DNA of 64,000 nucleotides from assembly GCA_014238065.1 (NCBI GenBank), contig JABABU010000010.1, positions 1-64,000 of the forward strand, written 5' to 3'. This document shows positions 40,790-49,872 of this stretch, in pieces. The stretch is from Actinomycetota bacterium (GTDB lineage Bacteria > Actinomycetota > Acidimicrobiia > Acidimicrobiales > Poriferisodalaceae). Each line of letters opens with the position of its first letter. The stretch's first letter is position 1. Position numbers and translations under genes: made by a program. The notes beneath the pieces are model-generated. The model worked only from the letters and a program-made list of their open reading frames with translations. It was not told the origin of the DNA and ran no database searches.

Positions 40790-42166
40790 TCAACCCCAGG
40801 ATCCGCCACCCCAAGAACCGCCACCCCAAGAACCACCACCCCAGGATCCGCCACCCCAAGAACCGCCACCCCAGGATCCGCCACCCCAAGAACCGCCACC
40901 CCAAGAACCGCCACCCCAAGAACCGCCACCCCAAGAACCGCCGGTCCAGTCACTCTCATAGCCGCCGATCAGACCAAGCGGGTCAGCAGAATCATGCGAC
41001 TGAGAACCCGAAGTGAAGAACGGCGAGGCAAGCGCCGCCGAACCATCCACGACGCCGTGGCCAACTGCAGCCGAGTCGGCGACGCGGCTCGAAACAGCAC
41101 TCGCCACGAGCGTTGCCTTCACCTGATCGGGTGTCAACGTGGGGAACCGCTCGAGGAGTCGAGCGGCTATGCCACTCACCACAGCTGCCGATTGTGAGGT
41201 ACCGGAGCCGAGAAAGAGATCGTCACCAACCCGGGCGGTCGGCGACTCGACATCCGCCATCGATCCGACGACACGGTAGGAGGCGATCGATCGGCCAGGG
41301 GCGGCAACGTCAGGGTTACGAATGCCGTCGCCTCTGGAAGACCACTCGGTCGGCTCGAGTCGATCATCAGCAACACCGGTGGTCGAATCGACGCTGCTGA
41401 CGGCCAACAGGTACGGGTTCAGACCGGGTGAAGTGAGCTGACCAGAGTCAGCACCGTTGTTACCGGCAGATGTCACGACGAGAATCCCCGAGTTCCAGGC
41501 CCGCTGGAGAGCAGCTGAGAGCGGATCGCCGACGTGTGTAGGTACTCCCGACACGCCATAGGAGAAGTTCAGAATCCGAATGTTGAGTCCATCGCTGTCA
41601 CGATGTTCGATGACCCAGTCGATTGCTGCGATGAGCTGATGGAGACCCACATCTCCGTCTCGTCCTGCAACCTTCACGCTGACGATGCGGGCCCCAGGCG
41701 CAACACCCTCAGCCCCGACCCTGTCGCCGGCAATGATTCCGGCAAGGTGAGTTCCGTGGCCGTTGGTGTCAACCGTTGCGAACTGCTCCGAGATGCCCTC
41801 ACCTGAAAGGTCAGGACCATGAAGCACTTTGTCCTCGCCGAGGAGACCTTCGACGGGCGCGACACCGGTGTCGATGAGGGCAACATCGATGCCTGTACCG
41901 TCCGGCGCGCCATCGTCGAGTCCTTCAAAAACGTCCTGGGAGAGCTCAGCGAGCTGCAAACCGGAGAGCGTGTCGCTCGTGGTGAGTGCGACGAAGTCGC
42001 CGTCAGGGCTGCCTGCGACACTCGCTCCTGCCGCGTTTCTCAAGATCGCGAAGGAACCGGCGAAAGTCAGCACCGCAAACGCGGCCACCGTAATGATGCG
42101 CCCCCCACGGGCGCGCCTGTCCAACGGATGCGACATTCCGACCCGCATTTTTCTGACCGACGTCAT
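40790..42166 (-). CDS. Secreted subtilisin-like serine protease with GGSWG-repeat tail
   Basis: The ATG at 42166 gives 458 residues. A signal/anchor segment (RIITVAAFAVLTFAGSFAIL) precedes an S8 catalytic domain with Asp in DVALIDTGVAP, His in NGHGTHLAGI and Ser in GTSQSAAVVSG; SAGNNG supplies the oxyanion Asn. The C-terminus after YESDWT consists of ten GGSWG units and nothing else. The catalytic triad is complete, so it should be active outside the cell. The Gly/Trp tail may be a surface-binding or anchoring element. Codons before 42166 have no sign of coding. Confidence 0.88.
   Translation of the reverse strand: MTSVRKMRVGMSHPLDRRARGGRIITVAAFAVLTFAGSFAILRNAAGASVAGSPDGDFVALTTSDTLSGLQLAELSQDVFEGLDDGAPDGTGIDVALIDTGVAPVEGLLGEDKVLHGPDLSGEGISEQFATVDTNGHGTHLAGIIAGDRVGAEGVAPGARIVSVKVAGRDGDVGLHQLIAAIDWVIEHRDSDGLNIRILNFSYGVSGVPTHVGDPLSAALQRAWNSGILVVTSAGNNGADSGQLTSPGLNPYLLAVSSVDSTTGVADDRLEPTEWSSRGDGIRNPDVAAPGRSIASYRVVGSMADVESPTARVGDDLFLGSGTSQSAAVVSGIAARLLERFPTLTPDQVKATLVASAVSSRVADSAAVGHGVVDGSAALASPFFTSGSQSHDSADPLGLIGGYESDWTGGSWGGGSWGGGSWGGGSWGGGSWGGGSWGGGSWGGGSWGGGSWGGGSWG
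40793..40942 (-). repeat. Ten tandem 15-bp repeats coding GGSWG
   Basis: Ten in-frame 15-base units end the subtilase gene. Three carry the variant containing GGATCC and seven the variant with AAGAACC. The variants are interspersed, which suggests repeated unequal exchange or slippage between units while the peptide is kept. Confidence 0.95.
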
Positions 42167-42340
42167 GGCAAAACACCACCTATTCGTGTGCTCCCACGGA
42201 CGTCGGTTTCGCCACTGACTCCCCGGCTGGTCAGGCAACCAAATACGACCAGCTGGATCAACGCCTCGTCCTTGTCTTCCTTGCAAGGACGACAACGGCA
42301 CCTTTCCCCGTCGTCTTGAGGCATTTCGCGAACTATCAGA

Positions 42341-42359
42341 AGCGAAAGTTCACTTCGCT
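42341..42359 (-). terminator. Possible hairpin after the LuxR-type regulator gene
   Basis: AGCGAA-AGTTCAC-TTCGCT is a six-base inverted repeat 45 bases past the regulator's stop. A second inverted repeat, CGTCCTTG with CAAGGACG (42267-42291), lies further downstream before the subtilase. Neither has a U-tract, so terminator and operator roles are both possible. Confidence 0.3.
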
Positions 42360-42404
42360 GAAAGACAACTAGGGGCCGAGGGACTTCACACCGGACCTAC
42401 GAAC

Positions 42405-45380
42405 TCAGGTGACTTTGTCCTCGACGGGATCGCGAAGGTCGATTGCTTCTGCAAGACCAAGTCGATGGAAAGCGGCTGCGGCTTCACCTCGATTGCCGAG
42501 TCCAAGTTTCGCCAACAAATTCGAAACGTGCGTGCCGACCGTACGAGGGCTCACGTAGAGCCGCTCGCCGATGGCCTTGTTCGTGAGACCCTCCGCAAGC
42601 AGTGACATCACTTCTATCTCACGCGCAGTGAGTTCATTCGGGTATGCGTCTGCCTTGAGCTTCCTCGACTGCGACTGCTGATGCCCGACATCAAGCGTAA
42701 TTCGCGCAGCCCTGGCAAGCGACTCAGCCCGATCTGCAACCCAATCCATGCCGTGTATCGTCGCCATCGCCCAAACCTCGGTGATGTGTCCTTCAAGTAG
42801 TGGATGCGACGGTGAATCGGCGAGCAGGTGCTCAATGACCAACAACCGAACCTGAGCTACTTCATAGAAGAAGCCAGCGGACTGCAGCTGCGAAACAACC
42901 ACAGCAGCTTCACCGGTGTCAACGCCTCCATGAAGCGCTCGTAGTTCGAGCTTCATCAGAGAATGCATCGCCCTGTTGGCGTCCGTGCTGCCATCGAATG
43001 TGGCGACGAGCGCTTCCAACTCGCCTGCATCACGGGTCTGATTTCTCCCAAACACCACCTGGGCTCGAACGATCCGAATCTTCTCAACGATGGATTCGCG
43101 TGTCAGCGTGAGGTTGTCGCCCGACAGCTGAAGATCGAGGGCATCATCGATCCAAGCGACAGCGGCATCGAAATCACCCTTCCTCCTGGCAAGCTCAGCC
43201 AGCAAACGAAACTGATACCCGGTCTCCTGGGCCGACTCATATCGATCCGCGATCTCCGTCGCCGCCGTGAGATACGACTCAGCGATGTTCAAAGCGCCAG
43301 AAGTCAGAGCGTGAAGCCCAGCGACCTGCAGCACCGTCAGACGTCGGAGGTCATCCAACTCCGAGTCCAGCAGTTCCTCGAAGAGCGGTCGAGCCTGATT
43401 GAGCCGACCAGCTTCGACGTAGCCGAGACACAGATCCAGCTTGAATTCAGCTCGCCATCGGGGTCCACAGTTCTGCTCCGCGTAGGCCAAACCCTGGCGG
43501 GTTGCATCAAGACAGTCCTCCGTGCGACCGAACTGAAAATTCATGATCAGCATCTCGGTTCGATACGAGAGCGCGACCTGCGACACGAAGCCCTCGGAAA
43601 GTGCTATCGCACGAGCTTGACGCGCCAACTCGATGCCGGGTTCGGCTCGGCCGATCACTCCCGTGGCGAGCGATTTGGCAAGCAGCGCCTCCACGAGCAC
43701 GACGCGAGGACCCTCTCGTTCGGCGATTGCGATGGCACGTTCAGCTGCAGCAAGTGCAGGGTGAATCTGGGTCTCGGCAAGGGCCTGCATCGATACCCGG
43801 TGATGGACCTGCGCTGCCTCGGCCGATGTGTCATCACCGACGAGTCGTTCCGCCTCGGCCACGAGAGCATTCGCCACGGTGGGATTTCCGAGGTGATAGT
43901 GGGTTCGCACAATGCTTGCCAGTAGCAATGCTCGCTTGCCGTCATCGAGGTCCCTACCCCAACTCGCAAGGGCGTCGTCGACGAGTTCGATCGCTTCTTC
44001 TCCGCGGTAGCACCCCGAAAGCCATTCAGCGGCCTGCAGCAACAGCTGGTCGCGTGTCATCGCCATGGCGCGCTCGGCGTCGGTTGCCGCTGGCCATGAC
44101 CACATTGCCTGCAATGCCATCTCGGCTGCGGTTTCATACGCTGCGATCGCTGCAGCCGCATGTGCGGCTGCAACTGACGAAGAGAGGCTCCGGTCAGGAT
44201 CGTTCGCCTTGCTCCAATGCAGAGCGACGCTCACCAAGTCACTCACCGAAGACCCGCGATGCGGGTCTGCCTCGATCGCTTCAGCGGCCCTGCGATGCAA
44301 GCTCTCGAGTTCGAAGGGAAGAACATCGCGAAGAATCGCCTCACGCATGAGAGCGTGCCCAAAGGAATAATTCGTCCCCTCGACCGTGATGATTCCACCG
44401 TCGTAGAGACTTCTCACGACGTTCTCAATGGGCGTCTCCCCAACCATCGCCGCCAGCATGTGATGACCGACGGCCCCACCTGCGACCGCCAGCGCTCGCA
44501 GCACAGCCTGTTGTTCGTCATCAAGACGATCGATGCGGCTGCCGACGAAATCGGCGAGCGATGTCGGAAGCTCGTGACTTCCGGCCGCCCGGGCAACGAG
44601 AAGTTCCTGGGCAAAGTACGGATTCCCATGAGTACGAGCCGCCAACTCATCGACCTCGGCATCGCTGGACGCCTCCCCGAGCACGGCGACTGATTGCTCC
44701 ACAAGTTCTTCGCGACTGAAACCCTCGAGGACAAGGCTGTGGACCTTTGGGTGGCGACGGCGCTCGGCCATCCACGTCCTGATCGGATGCTTCCGGCCGA
44801 CCGCGCCTGTCCGATCTGTGACGACCAGGAAAATCCTCGCAGCCCCCAGAATGTGAAGAAGTTGGGTGATGAGGTCGCGTGTCGCAGCATCAGCCCAGTG
44901 GATGTCCTCGACAAGGACAGCGATCGGGCGTCGACGAGCAGCCTCGGACAACACGTAGGCAATACCGTCGAAGAGGCGGTCGACGTCACCAGCGAGAGAC
45001 GCGCCGGCAACAGTCGTTTCGGCCAACTCCGGCAACAACCCGGCGAGGTCATCACGGTGTCGCCCGACGAGGTCGTCTGCCTCGTCGAGGTTGTCGAGCA
45101 AGATCGACCTGAGAATGGCGACGATGGGACCGAACGGAAGCGGTCGATCGGCGAACTCGATGCAGTGGCCAACGTATGTGCCCCACCCTGCATCGTCGAG
45201 GGTCGCGAAACACCGGGTGATGAGCGTCGTCTTTCCAATTCCAGCCTCACCCGATGCGAGCAGCATCTGTGTGCCGGATTCGACAACGCGTTCAGCAATG
45301 TCGCCGAGTCGCGTCAGCTCATCGGCCCTACCGATGAGGGAACGTCGCCCTGCCAGATCAGGCAACTCGGAATATGCCAC
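42405..45380 (-). CDS. Large ATPase LuxR-family transcriptional regulator (LAL/MalT-like)
   Basis: The 991-residue protein has an N-terminal AAA/STAND ATPase with Walker A GEAGIGKTTL (about 44-53) and Walker B-like IAVLVEDIHWADAATRD. A long helical TPR-like middle (about 400-880) and a C-terminal LuxR DNA-binding domain follow: LTAREIEVMSLLAEGLTNKAIGERLYVSPRTVGTHVSNLLAKLG (quoted in parts, about 920-965). Such LAL regulators are activators switched by ATP and an inducer. The GTG at 45380 is the likely start. The flanking genes (subtilase and MFS transporter, same strand) are its nearest potential targets. Confidence 0.92.
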   Translation of the reverse strand: MAYSELPDLAGRRSLIGRADELTRLGDIAERVVESGTQMLLASGEAGIGKTTLITRCFATLDDAGWGTYVGHCIEFADRPLPFGPIVAILRSILLDNLDEADDLVGRHRDDLAGLLPELAETTVAGASLAGDVDRLFDGIAYVLSEAARRRPIAVLVEDIHWADAATRDLITQLLHILGAARIFLVVTDRTGAVGRKHPIRTWMAERRRHPKVHSLVLEGFSREELVEQSVAVLGEASSDAEVDELAARTHGNPYFAQELLVARAAGSHELPTSLADFVGSRIDRLDDEQQAVLRALAVAGGAVGHHMLAAMVGETPIENVVRSLYDGGIITVEGTNYSFGHALMREAILRDVLPFELESLHRRAAEAIEADPHRGSSVSDLVSVALHWSKANDPDRSLSSSVAAAHAAAAIAAYETAAEMALQAMWSWPAATDAERAMAMTRDQLLLQAAEWLSGCYRGEEAIELVDDALASWGRDLDDGKRALLLASIVRTHYHLGNPTVANALVAEAERLVGDDTSAEAAQVHHRVSMQALAETQIHPALAAAERAIAIAEREGPRVVLVEALLAKSLATGVIGRAEPGIELARQARAIALSEGFVSQVALSYRTEMLIMNFQFGRTEDCLDATRQGLAYAEQNCGPRWRAEFKLDLCLGYVEAGRLNQARPLFEELLDSELDDLRRLTVLQVAGLHALTSGALNIAESYLTAATEIADRYESAQETGYQFRLLAELARRKGDFDAAVAWIDDALDLQLSGDNLTLTRESIVEKIRIVRAQVVFGRNQTRDAGELEALVATFDGSTDANRAMHSLMKLELRALHGGVDTGEAAVVVSQLQSAGFFYEVAQVRLLVIEHLLADSPSHPLLEGHITEVWAMATIHGMDWVADRAESLARAARITLDVGHQQSQSRKLKADAYPNELTAREIEVMSLLAEGLTNKAIGERLYVSPRTVGTHVSNLLAKLGLGNRGEAAAAFHRLGLAEAIDLRDPVEDKVT

Positions 45381-45448
45381 TCACCCATTGTGGCCGAATT
45401 GCGTGCACGCTGAAAGTGTCGGAGACGCACCCTCAGTGGTGGACGTGA

Positions 45449-46720
45449 TCACAACCGTGTGGTCAGCAATGGAATGGCCAGAAACAGGCCCAGAGCACCT
45501 ACCGCAAGAGCCCCTCCCGCCGCAGACTCAGGCGAAAGTGCGTCCGAGAGAATTCCGCCAAGAAGTGCACCAACGCTGAGCCCCAGAAAGACGCCGGACT
45601 GCAGGATCGAGAAGATGCTGACACGATTCTCGTCAGGCAGACGGCGACCGACGACAACATTGGTCATGGGAACAAAGCTGAACATGATGCCGACCAATGC
45701 AAAGCCGACGAAAGCCAACACTCCACCGACACCAAAGAAGAAAAGGATCGAGCCACCCGCGGCGGCAAGACTGGCTGTGAGCAGGCCCCGGTAGACGAGT
45801 CGAGAGTCCCGGCCGGAAGTTTTCATCATCGCGACCCACCCAAGCGTTGCTGCTGGAGTCATGGCACTCAACAGACCAATCGTCTGTTCGCCGAATCCGG
45901 CGACCACAGTGCCGTACACAGCGACCTGGCTCTCGACGGACATAGCCGTCGCAACCGCCAGGACCGTCGCGGCAAAGGCGACGGCAGACACCGCGTCGGT
46001 CCTGAGGTAGTCGCGACCTGCTGCAAAACTTGCCGCCGCCTTGCCGGTTCGTTCCTGCACACCTACGACAGAGAGAAACACGATCAGCAGCGAAGACAAG
46101 AGGAACGACACGCCGTTGAGAACCAACGTCGAAGCCGGACCGACGAGGGCAACGAGCACACCACCAATCGCATAACCCATCAGAGACGAAGCCTGGTTGG
46201 CAACATGGATCATCTGAATGGCGCTCGGGTAGTCGTCCTTGGGTACCAATTCCGTGATGAACGCAGACTTCGTTGCCTCGAAAGCAGGATCGGCGAGTGC
46301 AGCGAGGAAAACCGTCGCCAACAGGATCGGCGTCGGGAGATCGACGAAGCCGATCAGGACGAACGCAACACCACGAAAGCTGTCACACGCAATGAGGACA
46401 ACCTTCTTCGTGAACTTCGTCGACCAGGCCGTGAGCGCCTGACCGATCCCAAGCCACGGAACGATGAAAAGGACGCCGACGATTCCAACCGTGACAGCGT
46501 TGCCACTACGGTCGAGAACGAGCAAGGCCAGCGCCAGACGCGCCGACCAGTCTCCGAGTTGCGAGATGACGCCAGCCGACCAGACCAGCCTGAAGTCACG
46601 CACTGGTATTAAGCGCAGCAAGTACTCACCACCTCGGGGGTGTTCGTCATGTGCCCGCCCCGGGGCCACGTCAAGCACCTCACTGTTGCCTCGAATCCTC
46701 CGAGTCAGAAGGTACGTCAT
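45449..46720 (-). CDS. MFS transporter (drug/metabolite efflux type)
   Basis: The protein has about twelve transmembrane helices. The typical entry segment is LRLIPVRDFRLVWSAGVISQLGDW, and the pair-of-six layout has a loop with KKVVLIACDSFRG. Similar proteins export drugs or siderophores (MFS_3/EntS group). The ATG at 46720 gives 423 residues, but the first 40 are not hydrophobic, so a later TTG or GTG near 46600 may be the true start. Four TACGTCA sites surround the region upstream. It lies just upstream of the LuxR-type regulator on the same strand. Confidence 0.82.
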   Translation of the reverse strand: MTYLLTRRIRGNSEVLDVAPGRAHDEHPRGGEYLLRLIPVRDFRLVWSAGVISQLGDWSARLALALLVLDRSGNAVTVGIVGVLFIVPWLGIGQALTAWSTKFTKKVVLIACDSFRGVAFVLIGFVDLPTPILLATVFLAALADPAFEATKSAFITELVPKDDYPSAIQMIHVANQASSLMGYAIGGVLVALVGPASTLVLNGVSFLLSSLLIVFLSVVGVQERTGKAAASFAAGRDYLRTDAVSAVAFAATVLAVATAMSVESQVAVYGTVVAGFGEQTIGLLSAMTPAATLGWVAMMKTSGRDSRLVYRGLLTASLAAAGGSILFFFGVGGVLAFVGFALVGIMFSFVPMTNVVVGRRLPDENRVSIFSILQSGVFLGLSVGALLGGILSDALSPESAAGGALAVGALGLFLAIPLLTTRL

Positions 46721-46772
46721 CGCCACCCGAAACAGCACCTGTGACGTAGCAACTACGTCATCAAATACGTCA
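46713..46772. promoter_or_regulatory. Cluster of TACGTCA operator half-sites
   Basis: TGACGTA-GCAAC-TACGTCA (46742-46760) is a perfect seven-base inverted repeat with a five-base spacer. Two more TACGTCA copies occur at 46766-46772 and 46713-46719. Four identical heptamers in 60 bases upstream of the MFS gene indicate a binding array for a dimeric regulator. Confidence 0.65.
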
Positions 46773-47151
46773 TTCGACTGATTCGGCCGGTGCAGGACTC
46801 GGCAATAGTGCATCTCACCAAGCAATGCCGACGAGATACGGAGGGGCACAACATGAACGCTCATGGCTCAAGCTGGTCCTGAAAGCCACGAATCTCGAGT
46901 GCAAGTGGCCGGTCACCGCAGGGTGTCCGGCTTCTTGTATTTCTGCGGCGGCCGGAAATCGGCGCTCACCATCACCGAGATCATGCCCTCGACCCGAGAA
47001 TCACGACTACAAGCACGACCCACGACCACTGCAGAAAGTGGACGGTGAGGAACCGGCGCCGTGACTCTTCACCCGTGCGCTGACGCGCCGGGCCACTTCG
47101 GCGAGGTGGGGTGCCTTGAATAGGGGGCCTGATAGTGACACCTTGTGACCT
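46773..47151. other. Intergenic region between the MFS and coiled-coil peptidase genes
   Basis: The 379 bases between divergent genes hold only frames with unusual composition (for example around 46825-47064) and no recognisable domain. The region probably contains both promoters. Direct TGTGACC repeats sit just before 47152. Confidence 0.45.
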
Positions 47152-48420
47152 GTGACCACGGACCGTCATGAGCGACACGCGCTCTTCGCTCGACGAGCCT
47201 TCGCCCTGACCGGGCTGCTCACCGTCGCGCTCCTGCTCGGATCGGGCAACGTTCGGGCTGACGAGAAGGACGACCTGAAACGCGAAGCCGAGGCCGAGAT
47301 CGACCAGCTTCGCCAAGAACGCAAGGAGCTCGAGATCGCCCGAGCGGTACAAGCGGCGGCAGTCGACGCGACCACCGCCGAGTTCGAAGACATCACCGCC
47401 GCGCTCGACACACTCAACGCGCACGTCACTGCCGCGGAGCAGCGCGTCGAAGCCGCAAAGCAGGCCGTCGATGACGCAGCCCTAGCGCTCGACTCGATCG
47501 AACAACAAGAGACGTTCGTTCAGGACGAGAAGGTCCTCGTCGAAGAGGGTCTCCAGGACCTCGCCGTCGGTTGGTACGTGAACGGTCGCGACACCGAGTC
47601 GTCCACCACTCTTACTGCCATAGACGCTGAATCTCCGACCGAAGCTGCCGTGAAGGCAGCGTTGTTCAAGGTACGCATCGGTCAAGAGGTCAACCTCGTC
47701 GATCGCCTTCATGAGCTGACCGACGATCTCTCGTTCATCTCAGACAACCGAGCACGCGCACTCAAAGAGGCAACCGGACGAGGAGTTGCGCTCGAACTGA
47801 CTCTCGCTGAACTCGAGGCGGCTCGTGAGATTCAGCAGACGTTTGCAATCGAGGTCGAGGAGCGGCTCGACGCGCGTCTTGCCGAGGCCAGCGCGCTCGC
47901 GGCCGTCGATTCTGAGCTGGCCCAAAGAATCCGTAACGAGCAGAACCAACTCGCCGTCAAGCTCCGCGAGATCGCGCGGAAGGAAGAACTGGCTCGGCGA
48001 GCCGCGCTGGTTCCTCGCATCGTCGGAACCGGCGAGATCGTCTCGGTCGGCGGGGTCAGAGTTCATCGGTCGATCTCCGACAACGTCCTCGAACTGCTCA
48101 AGGCTGCCCGCGCCGACGGCATCGTTCTCGGCGGTGGCGGATATCGAAGCTCGACATCGCAGATCGCGTTGCGACGCGCGCACTGCGGTCCCTCCGACTA
48201 CGAGGTCTACAACAAACCGGCGGCCACGTGCCGACCGCCAACCGCTCGACCGGGTCACTCGATGCACGAACGCGGACTCGCCATCGACTTCACTGCGGAC
48301 GGCAGAGCCATCGTCAACCGGAACACCGCCGCATTCAGGTGGCTGGCCAACAATGCTTCGAAGTACGGGTTCTACAACCTGCCAAGTGAGCCGTGGCACT
48401 GGAGCACCAACGGCCGCTGA
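47152..48420 (+). CDS. Secreted coiled-coil M15B peptidase (VanY-like)
   Basis: The GTG at 47152 gives 422 residues: a signal peptide (FALTGLLTVALLLGSGNVRA) and a long coiled coil (about 38-290, with DDLKREAEAEIDQLRQERKELE and similar heptads). The C-terminal DD-carboxypeptidase domain has GGYRSSTSQIALRRAHCG, SMHERGLAIDFT and WHWST, the M15B zinc and catalytic residues. The design resembles division-associated hydrolases whose coiled coil controls activity. It may be a septal peptidoglycan hydrolase. A TGTGACC direct repeat precedes the start. Confidence 0.88.
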   Translation: MTTDRHERHALFARRAFALTGLLTVALLLGSGNVRADEKDDLKREAEAEIDQLRQERKELEIARAVQAAAVDATTAEFEDITAALDTLNAHVTAAEQRVEAAKQAVDDAALALDSIEQQETFVQDEKVLVEEGLQDLAVGWYVNGRDTESSTTLTAIDAESPTEAAVKAALFKVRIGQEVNLVDRLHELTDDLSFISDNRARALKEATGRGVALELTLAELEAAREIQQTFAIEVEERLDARLAEASALAAVDSELAQRIRNEQNQLAVKLREIARKEELARRAALVPRIVGTGEIVSVGGVRVHRSISDNVLELLKAARADGIVLGGGGYRSSTSQIALRRAHCGPSDYEVYNKPAATCRPPTARPGHSMHERGLAIDFTADGRAIVNRNTAAFRWLANNASKYGFYNLPSEPWHWSTNGR

Positions 48421-48505
48421 CCGCGAGTCGACTCAACAGTTTCTCGGCGACCCATCAAACTCGACGAAATCGACCCAAACACATCCTCGCGACAACGCCA
48501 CGCTG

Positions 48506-49669
48506 TCAGCTGAACGCCGAAATACCGGTGATCTCCTTGCCGAGAACGAGGCCGTGAATCTCCTCGGTGCCCTCGTAGGTCAGCACCGACTCAAGATTGT
48601 TCGCGTGGCGCATCACCGGATATTCGAGGCTGATGCCGTTGGCACCGAGCATCGCGCGAGCCGTACGAGCCACATCGATTGCCATCCGCACGTTGTGGCG
48701 TTTGGCCATCGACACATGAACCGGCTTCATCGTCCCTGCCCCGTGTAGTTCACAGAGCCGCTGAGCCTGAAGATGGCCATTGGTGATGCCGGTGAGCATG
48801 TCCGCCAGCTTCACCTGATTCAGCTGGAAACTTGCGAGCGGTTTGCCGAACTGCGGACGTTCGATCTGATAGTCACGCGCCGCTTCATAACACGCGATAG
48901 CGGCACCAACAGCACCGAACGCAATGCCGAACCGGGCCTCCGTGAGGCAGCTGAGCGGGGCACCGATACTGGCTGCCTTCGGCAGGCGCATGCTCTCGGG
49001 CACGACGACATCGTCGAGATAGAACTCGCCCGTCACCGAAGCTCGTAGCGACAACTTGTTCTGAATCTTGTGTGCCTCGAATCCTTCGCTGTCGGTTGGG
49101 ACAATGAACCCGCGGAAACCCTCGTCGGTGTTCGCCCACACGATCGCGATGTCGGCGATGCCGGCGTTGGTGATCCACCGTTTCGCGCCATTGAGCACCC
49201 AGTCGTCGCCCCTACGGACGGCTCGCGTGATCATCGAACCAGGATCGGACCCATGATCGGGTTCGGTGAGGCCGAAGCAGCCGATCACCTCACCCGACGC
49301 CATACGGGGGAGCCACTCGTTCTTCTGTTCCTCGCTGCCGTACTTCCAGATCGGGAACATGCAGAGCGAACCCTGTACCGAAACGAAGCTCCGAAGACCC
49401 GAGTCGCCCCGCTCGAGTTCGCGGCACACGACTCCGTATGCCGTCGCCGATGCGCCGGCGCATTCGTAGCCATGAAGGTGCATACCGAGCAGACCCATCT
49501 CGGCGATCTGCGGAAAGAGGTCCATCGGGAACGTTCCGGCCTCGAAGTGATCGGCAACGACAGGAATGAACTTGTCATCCACGAACCGACGAACTGTGTC
49601 CCGCATCAACTGTTCGTCTTCGGACAGGCGACTGTCCAGGTCATAGAAGTCCGTCGAACCGTCGCTCAT
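48506..49669 (-). CDS. Glutaryl-CoA-dehydrogenase-like acyl-CoA dehydrogenase
   Basis: The ATG at 49669 gives 387 residues. Acyl-CoA dehydrogenase motifs are present: CFGLTEPDHGSDPGSM (about 132-147), WVLNGAKRWITNAGIAD and the end region VLTYEGTEEIHGLVLGKEITG, whose Glu is the catalytic base position of glutaryl-CoA dehydrogenases. It would oxidise and decarboxylate glutaryl-CoA or dehydrogenate a related acyl-CoA using FAD and pass electrons to ETF. Between 49670 and 49872 no gene is visible. Specific substrate assignment is moderate. Confidence 0.87.
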   Translation of the reverse strand: MSDGSTDFYDLDSRLSEDEQLMRDTVRRFVDDKFIPVVADHFEAGTFPMDLFPQIAEMGLLGMHLHGYECAGASATAYGVVCRELERGDSGLRSFVSVQGSLCMFPIWKYGSEEQKNEWLPRMASGEVIGCFGLTEPDHGSDPGSMITRAVRRGDDWVLNGAKRWITNAGIADIAIVWANTDEGFRGFIVPTDSEGFEAHKIQNKLSLRASVTGEFYLDDVVVPESMRLPKAASIGAPLSCLTEARFGIAFGAVGAAIACYEAARDYQIERPQFGKPLASFQLNQVKLADMLTGITNGHLQAQRLCELHGAGTMKPVHVSMAKRHNVRMAIDVARTARAMLGANGISLEYPVMRHANNLESVLTYEGTEEIHGLVLGKEITGISAFS

Positions 49670-49872
49670 GGGATGCTCCGCAGTTGCTGGCCGGAATGGG
49701 GCACCGAAGAGGCTACGGTCGCTGCCCTCGTATTCACATCCGACGTCGTGGGATCGCTCGATGAACGATGAGCAGCTGATGGGCCCAATGAAGGTCCCTT
49801 CTCTCCGCCGAGGTTCGGCATCGTCATGGACCGAAGCTAGTGCCGCGTCAGCAACGTCGATTCGTGCAGAGC

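Noticed and set aside
40793..40942. Regular short repeats suggestive of a CRISPR array
   Set aside because: Units are 15 bp, contiguous without spacers and in frame within the subtilase gene, so they code GGSWG.
46825..47064. 79-residue plus-strand frame in the MFS/peptidase spacer
   Set aside because: Composition and codon use are unlike neighbouring genes, and there is no start signal.
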